Both the position numbers and the translations under genes were made by a program. Positions 10,024-20,400 of a stretch of 64,000 nt of DNA are shown piece by piece; the stretch's first letter is position 1, and each line of letters starts with the position of its first letter. The notes below the pieces were generated by a model. That model was not told the origin of the DNA and did not search any database. It saw only the letters and a program-made list of their open reading frames with translations. Origin of the DNA: Lobosporangium transversale (Eukaryota; Mortierellomycota; Mortierellomycetes; Mortierellales; Mortierellaceae); assembly GCF_002105155.1 (NCBI RefSeq), contig NW_019029006.1, positions 248,001 through 312,000 on the forward strand. Direction: 5' to 3'.

Positions 10024-11924
10024 TTAGTCAGTGGTCTCACAGAGGGGGCACATGCATTGCAGGCGGTACTTGGTGAATAACTCTAGGCGACGCTGCTCAG
10101 TCGAAAGTTTGCCATTCTTGATATATCCAACAAAGAGCTCATCTCCAGCCTGAATGTCTCTCGTCGCCACAATTGTGAGTTTGTGGTCATGATCTGAGAA
10201 TACAATCTTGGTGTTAGGTTCACACGAGTGCATCAGGTATGAGCTTACTCGGTAGAGTCCCGATCCAGTAATAGGAGCATCACGTATACTGCGCTGCCTC
10301 TCAGGCAAATACTACACAAGCATACATATAATAAACAGGTCAAAAGGCTGAATCTCAACATTCACAACTTCTCTTAGTTTTTTTTTTCTTTTTTCTTTTT
10401 TCTTTCATACCTTGATCGTGCGGTCGGTATCGAGAGAAGTTGAGATGCCGTAAAGATTATAAAGCAACCTTCCCTTCATGAGCAAATAACGCTCCGCAGT
10501 AATGAATTCGTCGATACCAGGAATATTTGATCCAAGTGCCACCTTTAGAAGCTCCATCTCCTTTTCTTCCTCATCAGAAGGAGGAATTTCCAAGTATCGA
10601 AGCCTCTCCATGTGATCGAACGAGTTGTACTCTGCTCCACTGTTCATGGATTCCTCATGCACCATTTTAACCAAGAATTTGGCGAGCATTTCTGGTACCA
10701 GATTCCTGGTTGTTTTGGTGTACTCATACAAAGATCGCTCTGGACTGTCTGCATCCTCAGAGTTCTTAGTGCACAAAATGTTATGAAATTCCTGTGATGC
10801 CGCATCTTTGCAATCCTGAGAGCAAAATACAACCTGACTGCATTTGGAACAAGGTACGGCCGACTCCTGGACAATTTCTTTCAGACAGTAATGACAAAAG
10901 CTACCCTCCAATGATGGCTCCAAAGAGTTGATCACAGGCACTTCAGAATAGATCGCCTGTCCTGCAGTAAAAGCCTTGGTCACTACTAGGCCACGTCGCG
11001 TCACCTTTTGGCCATCCGCTGTAACACCTTCAGGCTTCTCATCAACCTTGACATTCATGTCCTCTGGAGGGAAGACAGTGTAGTACTTCTCTTGTTTACT
11101 TTGAACCTACCATACCATAACGAACGTAATGCTGATTAAATAATGTCCGTTCATTGTATAGTAGGAGCACTGATTCAGAAAAACCTGCTTTCACCAATTA
11201 CTACTTACATCCTTACTAAGCATGCCCATCACAAGAGTGAAGACTTCAGATGGGATAGTTTTTTGATATACCATCACTAATTCTGCAGGGGCGGGGTAGA
11301 CCTTCAAAGCCTTATAGAAACATATTGCCGCTTGTGCATAATTTTGTGGGCCTATTGTGTCTCAGCAAAAATATGCAATACATAAGCATGGGGTTACCAT
11401 CATGCATTCTCGTTTTGCCTTTATATTTGCACAAGTTGTTACCTCGGGTGAAGAGCGCTTCTCCAGCCGAGAGCTGCTCCATGCAGAATTTCTCACGTTC
11501 CTCCATAGAAGTTGGGAAATCCTCATCCTTGATACTGGCCAATGCCTCTTCGACAGTTTGTGCACTTCTGTTTGACAGCTTCTTAGCCTCCTCCAGAGCA
11601 AGCTTCTGTGCACGTTTACGCTCCTTCTCTATTAATGAATCATAGCAGCCCAATATTAGCTCCTATAATTTTAGAAATCTCCTGTCGCAAACATATTGAT
11701 CTATCCAAAGCGCTGAGGCAATTGTAAAGATAGTAATTCCTCCAAAGCAGTGACACAAAGATTCATTGCAACTGGTTGAAATTCATTGAAACAGTATAAT
11801 GCATACTCAGTTTGCGCCTGAACTCAGGATCGTTCCGTCTCTTGGCATCGAAATATATAGCATAGCCAATAGTGGCAACAGTTAATACGCCAACCGTGGC
11901 TGCAACAATGGTTGACGTCTTCAT
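10024..11924 (-). CDS. Tom20-MYND-SET fusion protein
   Basis: Five exons, 11924-11807, 11628-11443, 11351-11209, 11106-10411, 10311-10024; all phases close, 476 residues. Residues 1 to about 168 are a complete Tom20: N-terminal anchor (VGVLTVATIGYAIYF), KRRNDPEFRRKL, a charged linker with ERKRAQKLALEEAK, the TPR-like NYAQAAICFYKALKVYPAP helix pair and the C-terminal YYTVFPPEDMNVKV. The same exon runs on, with no stop or splice site, into a split SET domain: RGLVVTKAFTAGQAIYSE, a MYND zinc finger (CHYC, CSKC, FCSQDC, then His and Cys), an alpha-helical insert, and after the last intron SSYLMHSCEPNT, DELFVGYI and a post-SET CMCPLC. The NHSC core motif of SET enzymes reads MHSC here. If expressed as read, a protein-lysine methyltransferase-like domain would face the cytosol on the mitochondrial import receptor. 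Confidence 0.85.
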
Positions 11925-12385
11925 GATGGCCGCTACGAGTGTCTAGGAAAGTAATCGAAAGAAAATGTACAATAGATCACTGTAAAAACAACACAACTTT
12001 CCGAGGCCCAAAGATTGCACGTGATCTGTCACTTGAGGCTGAGTCAAGTTCTTGTGGTCGTTCTGATTCAACGCTTAAAGTACCGCATAAGGTTGTTTAT
12101 AACTAAATGTCCGGCGCTGAACACCATTAAATTAATTCTGGGCGAAGCGATGTCATGCATGTCCAACCCCAAAAGGATGAGGTATTTGCAGATTAACGTG
12201 AATAGTAAATAGCCCCGCCATTTGTGGACAAATATAATAGAGTGGCAGAGAATCTTTACCAATTGTATTTGACTGAACCGAAAAAACTGGAAAATGATTA
12301 ACTATTCACATTTTGGTTTTTAGAAAAAGAGAAAGCTTGCATGCATGTATTTCAGCTGTTTTATTTCAAATTGAAAAATAAGTGC
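11925..12385. other. Intergenic between eS27 3' end and Tom20-SET start
   Basis: Both neighbours are on the minus strand, so this holds the Tom20-SET promoter and the eS27 3' region. A repeatable coding signal is not visible. The short opposing open frames around 12015-12262 overlap each other and look like chance. Confidence 0.5.
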
Positions 12386-13100
12386 TTAAGCCTGCTTGCG
12401 GCGGAAAGAGCAGCCTAAATATTATAGCATAACAAAAAAAGTTAGAACATCGATTTGCTCAAGCGTGAGCTCCTGATATGATAACAACAGTCATTATCCG
12501 CCCTTTGAAAAGAATTTATGCCTCAACTTACCCTCAGTCAAACGAGTGATACCTCCAGTGGGTTGAGCGAGAACGTTGGCGCAGCTCGAGCACATGACAA
12601 CGGTTTGAGCATGCGAGAAGACAGTAGTGATCTGGACACATCCCTGTAAAACGCATAACAACAAAAATGGTAATCAAAAGAGTAAGATTCGAACGTCAAT
12701 ATTTGCATGTTGAGAACAGTGCGCTGAATCCGACTCCTGAACTGTAACGTAAATAAAAAAAAGACGACCAAAATTCCGCAGTAGCTCCTAAAACTTCCAA
12801 AATTTATTAAGCATCCTTTTTCTGCCTCCATGTTCTTTGTTGGAATATCTGAAGGCGGAAAAAAAAATCCTTCGGAGTGTTGTGACATTGTCGATCCCAG
12901 GAAAACGAATAATAAATCCCTTCAATAAAAAAAGGGGATTCTTCCCAAAGGTCAGTGTTTTTTCCAGTTGGACTCCATGCTGCTACACTTACAGGGCACT
13001 TGACGTCCATGAAGTAAGAGTTGGGAGACTGCACGAGTCTCTTCAACTTGTGGGTCTTTTGCTCATGAGCGTGGGAGGGATTCAAGAGATCAACAGCCAA
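12386..13100 (-). CDS. RPS27: 40S ribosomal protein eS27 (first codons unresolved)
   Basis: Three exons give 82 residues of eS27: 13100-12993, 12643-12532, 12414-12386, all in phase. The sequence opens [20 protein letters not shown] and continues through [16 protein letters not shown]. The zinc-binding C4 site is built from CPGC (across an exon junction) and CSSC. It ends with the invariant GCSFRRKQ. The family is about 84 residues, so only the initiating Met and one residue are missing; they must lie in a very short upstream exon. The exon at 13100 is preceded by a good acceptor (CATTAG). One candidate start is the ATG at 13254, but its donor is weak and I do not assert it. The protein is a component of the small ribosomal subunit. 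Tiny ATG-bearing first exons are common in fungal ribosomal-protein genes. Confidence 0.9.
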
Positions 13101-14388
13101 CTAATGACAAAAATCAGATGCGGGTGGGAGATTGATGTTAGTTCTGCTGTCCTATAAAAATCTTGAAGCCCTACCAGGGTTTATTTCTTCCAGTAAATAG
13201 TTGATGTAGTCCTATAAATCTGATGCAAACTCAGCGCCTCGATAAAACATTCATCGTAAAAGAAAAAGCCGAATCTCCGCTTCTGCCCTCCTGAGCGAAA
13301 TATAATATCAACTTGGCTGCTCTTTCGGATTGATTACGATCCCTTTCGGTGATAAAAGTCTGTAAATCCGAATACTTCCACTTATTAGATCCAACATGCC
13401 CACATGCCTTTCACCAATAATACGTTTATTGACATCCTGAATTTCTATTATCCCTTCAGCCTTTGTTTGATGGTGCGCCTCCAATGTCGATTCACTACTA
13501 TTTGTTTGTCACCTCCATTCCTTGATACATATTCTATCTGATGGATGTATAGAGGACTGCTCCTTGTATCCATTGCTCTACATAAACGGATGTACTCTTC
13601 AACCATTGATGTCACGTGCCATTTTGCTTATTTAATTGAGGAAAAAGGAAAGAAAAAATGATACACGAATTGAGTGTGGCAAAATACTCTCCAATTTCCA
13701 AAGACAAAGCCACTTCATGCAATGCGAAGTTACATGTACAACAAAGGCTACCCACAACATCAAACTGGAAATGCTCTATCGTAGTTGGAGTTAGCGCCTG
13801 CACTGATGCCTCTTGTGTTGGAATCCGTGCTTGGGACGTGGAGGTTAATAGACGAGTCCCTGATCAGGTATTTGGTTGAAGTTGTAAACTAGACTATGCT
13901 ATTGAAGCTACAGATTGGGGGCGTCTTCTTCTTAATGCTATGTAATATGGGCTGTACATGTAGAGAATTCCTGATATGGACAGAAGGAGGGCCCTCATAA
14001 TTGTTCGCCCTACTATAGAGGCTGGCCTCGTCGCCAGGAGCCATGTCGTAGGTCGTATTTAATAATGTTCTTTGATTCTCAGTGGTTGCGGCAGCTTAAT
14101 TCGAAGCGACATGGCTTAGAAAGGGCAGTATGCCTTTGCAAGAAGTTGCAGATGGGGTTGAAGTAAGATATGGGCTAGAATTAAGCACCTAGTAGGGGAA
14201 GTGGCTGGACAAGTGGAAGTGAGTCGCTCTTTTTTGTAGGAATCCATCTTAACACTCATGGGATAGACAGTGCTCTTAGCCTAGTTCTGAACGAGTCTAT
14301 AATCTAGTTGACCTCTTATGGCCATTCATAGATAATTCTTTCCAACCAGCTATAACTGGTTGACTTCAGAGCCTTGTCTGGCCCACCA
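13101..14388. other. Gene-poor region upstream of eS27
   Basis: The left edge must contain the eS27 first exon and promoter. The remainder has only short mutually overlapping open frames (for example 13658-13879 plus and 13612-13803 minus) with no domain or splice context. Its right side may include further unrecognisable sequence of the GH72 relic. Confidence 0.4.
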
Positions 14389-14820
14389 TCCATAGTTACC
14401 TTGTTGTCGTTTGTGTCTTTGTAACCGTCAAAGAACGTCAAAGTGTTGGAATAACCCTTGAAGGCATTGATGACTTGATGCGCACTGCTCTATATAGTGA
14501 TTTCGTACCCAGGGTCTCCTGATTAGGTACAGTTGGACCGAACAATGGATAGATACTAGCATTCTTGAATGTTTTCATAAATTTGTTGTTGTTCAGAGTT
14601 GGACAAGCCTTAGAGATTATTATGGTGATAACTAGGAAATCATTGCTTTGATTACTATGTACTCATTTGTAGCTTTAATACTCATGCTCATTGTGGCTGG
14701 CTTCCTACCTGATAAACGCGGATAGTGTTCAATTCAAGGCCCATGAGAATTGCGTCGCGTTTACAGTCCGCTGGTTTCAGTAAAGGACCTATGGATCCTA
14801 CAAAGCTGGTAGACTACACC
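14389..14820 (-). pseudogene. Decayed GH72 beta-1,3-glucanosyltransferase (GAS/Gel-like)
   Basis: Minus-strand fragments in different frames follow the order of a GH72 enzyme. Near 14820 there is GVVYQ. Then, shifted by one base, 14805-14709 reads GPLLKPADCKRDAILMGLEL and on to NTIRVYQ, the family's hallmark block after the first strand. Around 14555-14489 comes IYPLFGPTVPNQETL. After another frameshift, 14478-14423 reads VINAFKGYSNTLTFFDG. In active enzymes the next residues are the GNEV catalytic acid/base; here they are GYKDTN, so the glutamate is lost. No open frame joins the pieces and no signal peptide or C-terminal GPI region is visible. It lies about 2.6 kb upstream of the glucan synthase, whose product GH72 enzymes remodel. 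Family call is firm; that it is dead is very likely. Confidence 0.72.
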
Positions 14821-17430
14821 CCCTGATATAGAGCTGATCTTTGCGATAATGGCAGAGAGCTTTGTATCTTGATAGCTGTGCGATCCAGAGCCAGGCAGAA
14901 GCAAGGTAACGCGCTTCAGTCGGCCTTTGCTCTATTAATATCGCAAGACGAAGCATACTGCACCATGATGATTTTGCTCGTAAATGAAATTATTTCAATT
15001 TTGTGGTTGTCTAAATCGACTTAAGGATAAAAATAGTCTATTTCATAACAAATATTGTTTGACGCGTGGACGACGGAAAAAAATGCTAAGTATCAAGATG
15101 TGGGGACATCTAGGAAGGGCAAATTAGCGCCAGAGAATTCGTAGATCTATTTGATGTTTGCAAATGCATCCGGGTGATTAGAGAATGCGATAAGGGTACA
15201 TTGTTTTCAATATGACAGTAATAGACAGAGTCTGATCGTCAGTCTGGTTTTGTTCAAAGCATTAATGATACTGTATCTCGATCTAGTATTGTTAGTAAGG
15301 GTTAATTGGTAACATGGAAATATGAGAGGAGGTCAGTTTGGGCTTGCGCAGTCAAAATGCACCACCAATGAGAGCGCTTTCCCCATTTAACCAACAACAT
15401 GTGTACGGCAGGACTTAGAGTATTGGAGGTCACTCGACAGGTATGGCATCAAAATTTTTTTTGCAAGGTGGCGTCTCTTCATGAAATTCTGTAGGCATGA
15501 CGACTGGACTCCATGTGCCTCATTTTTGATGAAAAAAAAAAAAAAAAAAAAAAAACCATTGCTTTTTCTTTGCTGAAAGTATATACATATAAGGTGTACA
15601 GATGTTCAAATGTGTTCTGATTTTCGATTTTCTGTGGCAGACAGTCATGTGCAAATAGAACAGGCATGTTCATAATTAATTTTTAATAATCAGTTGTAAA
15701 CAATTAAGGACAGCAAATAGGAATCTTGGGAAGTGCCCTGATCTGCACAACAAGAGAGCACACGGGGATTCCCTTTTACGCCCATACACAGCAAAGCAAA
15801 CAGCCAATAAAAAACACAAGATACCAACAGCTGTTGATTCGCTTGGCATTTACTAGGCACAAGACACCAGCCGTATATTGATTAGCTGCTAACCTTTTCT
15901 CTCTTCACTACACCATTCATTGCTACGAGCAATCTGAGCAAGGAATGTACGTGGAAAACAACTAAAGATTGAGGGTAAGTGATGATTAAATGCGGAACGC
16001 AATACCACATCGCTTCAGCATTTATTACTTTTTTTTATACGCTATCAAAGAATCGATTATTGATTAGGGCTTCTAGAGGGACCAAATCAACTGGTGGCAA
16101 GAGTTACAGGCCCAAGGTATTAGGAGCTAGACGAAATTCGCAACAGTACAAGTCCTTTAAATATGCCAATCTATTAGGTGCCTACTATAGTCTTTTTATT
16201 CTTTGAGAAAAGTAAAATGCTGACAATTGATTCGAAAAGCGACAAGTCAATATGTCAACCTACTTAAAAAAAGGGTACCAAGTTGTTTTCATCCATAAGT
16301 TAGACATATAATTTATACATGTACATGGAGCTTATCAAGTTGGTATATACATTTTTACCTTGTTCAACAAATGTGGACTTCCGAAATGCCCATCTGTTTC
16401 TCAAGGACTAACATAGATGTTTCTTAAAGAGCGGAAGCAAACTGGTCACGAGTGATAAATGTGAATGAATTTATTAAGTTTTGATAATTTAATCAGTTCA
16501 AGATGGCTTTGTCTTGTTGCTCGGTTGTTCGGATTACTTGGAGAATGTGTATTTTTTTTTGGGGGCGTTCAAAAGGAAAGACAAGAAGATATCCAAGTGG
16601 GCCTAAACAACTAATCGTTTATAATTAGGCGGCGTTTTCTGTGTTTCTCATGATGTTTAAGCTTATTTTTTATCTTATCCCCTGACCCTGACAAACCTCT
16701 ACCGGACAATAGATGTTCAATATTTATTCATACATCATCATATTCAACAGCTTTTTTCTCATCCTTAACACGTTTTTCTTCTCTTTCAAATCTTTCTTCA
16801 GCCATTCCACTTTACCTACTAGCGCCGGCGATTTGCAATTCCTCCCTTTCCCCCTTCCCTTCATCCAGTTAATGTTATTCCTTACTCTTTGTTATTCTTA
16901 ACCAGCGCTTAGCTCGTTTGCATCTCTTTTTCGCTTCTCTTCATCCTCAGATCTACCTTCCTCACGAGCCCCTCTTTACTATTCTGTATGCGCTATTATT
17001 GCTTCCACACTTTATCATCTGGTACTACGCTCACGCTGTCATTTTATTCGTAATTTAGTTTACCCATCAAGTATTGACAATAGCCTTGCACACATACGCC
17101 GCCGCGCTTAGCATTTATCAAAATAATATCCGTACCCCTGGGGCCCCCTCAATACGCTCCATCGTCTTGTATAGCGGCACAACAGCCTAAGCAATTTGAA
17201 AGGTATGTAGACGATGTAGACGTCATTTCTCTGTTCAACGGAAAGATCTATTAAATTTATTGAGCCGTTCGTAGGTCACTGATGTCAGGCATGATGATAA
17301 GTTTTTTTTTTTTGTTTTTTTTTTCCTGACCTTATCCTGTCACCCAAAATTGCTCGTACCTCCTTTTTTTCTCAACAGGAACACAGTGTCTTAAAAGGCA
17401 ACCATAAATACCCTAAAGCTTCCATCGGCT
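14821..17430. other. Intergenic region upstream of the glucan synthase
   Basis: There is no supported gene across about 2.6 kb. A run of about 22 A residues sits at 15532-15555. The last 700 bp before the start codon are pyrimidine-rich with several T-runs (16552-16560, 17302-17324), as expected for a fungal promoter and leader; a 5' UTR intron ending near 17380 (CAACAG) is possible. A 75-codon frame at 15979-16206 is discussed under rejected items. Confidence 0.5.
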
Positions 17431-20400
17431 ATGGATCCAACTGAGAGAAGCCCTCCACCAGCCACAATAAAGCAAGATGGTCTCCAACCTGGTGGCTCCT
17501 CTTCACAGACATATCAATCGCACGCGCGACCCCAGCCTCAGCAACCTCAGCATTCACTCCACCCACCTGGTCAGCCTGGCCAGTGGACTAATGCAAGCCA
17601 TGCTTTTCCACAAAACCAGTTAAGGAATAATCTTAATCCATCCAACTCATGCCCCCTCCGTGAGTCGCTACAGCAGCAACCCCCGCTCGGTGCAGGCACA
17701 GAGCGTTTCCACTCCAATCAATTCAACAGCCACGAGTCTGGAATAAACCTTAACGTACCAGATTCAGAAGACGAAAGTCCGTACTCGCATCATGGTATAC
17801 CCAACTACCGGGACACAATATATTTATCCTCTTCACAGAACTCGCTTTTCCACCATGCTGACTCAGGAACAAGCAATGGTGAGTTTTTTTTTTGTATTTT
17901 TTTTTATTCTGACGTATGAGAGGAGCAATCTTCTATTACAAGAGTTCCTCTTTTTTTTTCCTGTGTGTTCTTCTGTGATCTTATTGGCTATTGATAATTG
18001 AACTTTTTTTTTTTCCATGCATACATTGTGGCGGCACATAAAATTATTTTCATCTTAATGCTATCATACCTCAATCATTTACATCATAGAAAAGCGCTGC
18101 CTAACTCATTATCTATTATTCTTTAATCTTTGTGGATGCTGTAGAGCACATACGAGCCCGTCCCTTCGTCAATACCAGCAAAAACAACAGCAGAGACCCA
18201 ATTGTTGGCAAGGGTAGGACACGCATAGGCGGGCCTCTAGAATCAGATTCAGAAACATTCAGTAATTCACCTTCAAATGCTGTCCAATCACCTAATTCAG
18301 GTGCTATGGTAGGAAATGACATTGATCTCTTTGGGCCTTTCAGAGGACCAGATGACGGTCGCTATACGGGATATTCGCCTTCCTCTGACGCATTACTTTC
18401 ACTCTTTGAGCATAAAAAAAGCCCTCTGATAAGTGAACAATACCACTACGACGATTCTCCCATCAGCAACAATGTCTATGTAAACTCACAACATCTGCCA
18501 CCCGACCCATATCCTTCTTGGACGGTCGAGAAGGGCGCTCCACTAACGCAAGAGGAAATTGATGGCATCATGGTCGACCTCACACGGAAATTTGGATTTC
18601 AGAGAGATAACATGCGCAACCAATCAGAAGCCTTCTTGACCATGCTGGACTCCAGAGCATCCCGAATGTCCCCTACTTTGGCGTTAACAACTATTCATGC
18701 CGATTATATTGGAGGAGAGAACGCCAATTACCGTAAATGGTATTTTGCTGCACAACTGGACTTGGATGATTACATGGGTTATCATTCAGCGCCCGGCAAG
18801 AATAAGAAGATCGATTGCAGCTCGATGGTGCCACAACCTGATGCCGCCCATGTTGAAACCCACGATTCCCTAGCGATGGCGGAGCAGCAATGGAAAGCAC
18901 GTATGAGTCGTATGTCTCATTTTGATCGCGCACGCCAGGTGGCACTCTACCTCCTTCTCTGGGGAGAAGCGTCCCAAATCCGATTTCTGCCCGAATGTCT
19001 GTGCTTCATCTACAAATGTGCTGAGGATTTTTATTTGTCACCTGAATGCCAACAGATGATTAATCCTGTTCCAGAGGGCTACTTCCTTCGTACCATTGTG
19101 TCGCCGCTTTATCGTTTCATCCGTGACCAGGGTTATGAGGTGCAAGGAGGGAAGTATGTGAAGCGAGAGCGTGATCACAGCACAGTAATCGGCTACGATG
19201 ATATCAATCAAGCATTCTGGAGCCCTGAAGGTATCGAGCGTATCCGGCTACGGGACAGCAAGCGCCTCGTGGATATTCATATCACCAAGCGGTGGAATGC
19301 ACTAAACCAAGTTGACTGGGAGTCATCATTTAGGAAAACATATAGTGAGAAGAGGACATGGCTTCATTTGGCAGTCAATTTTACACGTATCTGGATCATC
19401 CACCTCGTCGCGTACTGGTACTTCACTGCCTATAATGCCCCCTTCCTGTATATGGCTGAAGACGCAGACGAACCCGCAGTTCGGTGGACGATTGTTGCGC
19501 TGGGTGGGGCTATTGCAGCATTAATCATGCTTTTAGGGGTCTTCTGTGAGTTTATGTTCATCCCCCTCACTTGGTATAACTCGGCGATGCTAATTCAGCG
19601 GCTCATATTGCTCATCCTCGTCTTACTCTTAAATGCGGCGCCCGCGGTCTATATCTGTTTTTTTAATCGCAGGGGTAGTGTTGCTGAGATTGTTGGCATC
19701 ATACACTTTGCAGTGTCATTGATCACGACTCTTGTTTTTGCAATTGTTCCATCCAATCGGCTCTTTGGCAGCTCCTCCAAGTCATCCCGAAGAAACTTAG
19801 CATCTCAAGCGTTCACTGCGTCGTATCCAAAACTCAAAGGCTCTGATCGTGCGCTCTCCATCATCCTCTGGTGCCTTATCTTCGGCTGCAAGCTAGCAGA
19901 GTCATATTTTTTCCTTGCTCGCTCCTTCAAGGACCCTTTGAAAGCCCTATATGCAGAGCGTATTCCCAATTGCCAAGATAAATACTTGGGAGGAGCACTG
20001 TGCTCCATCATGCCTGCCTTCACTGTGGCTATAATGTTCGCGGTAGATCTAGTGCTCTTTTTCCTCGATACCTATCTCTGGTATGTTATCTGGAATACTA
20101 TCTTTTCTGTCTCCCTATCCTTCAAGCTCGGTGTTTCGGTTTGGACTCCGTGGCGCAACACATTCTCTCGCTTGCCAAAGCGTATCTATGCTAAAATACT
20201 CGCTACCGCAGACATGGATATCAAATACAAGCCCAAGACTCTTTGCTCACAGGTCTGGAACGCCATTATCATCTCTATGTACCGTGAGCATCTGTTGTCT
20301 ATCGAGCATGTCCAGCGCCTGCTCTACCAGCAAGTTCCGTCAGAAAATGGAAATAAGACGATACTCAGGACGCCGATGTTTTTTGCAGCTCAAGAAGACT

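Noticed and set aside
15979-16206. A 75-codon frame with TKSTGGKSYRPK, resembling the histone H3 tail (KSTGGKAPRK).
   Set aside because: Only about seven residues match, the globular H3 core is absent in all frames downstream, and the surrounding sequence is AT-rich spacer. Chance similarity is more likely.
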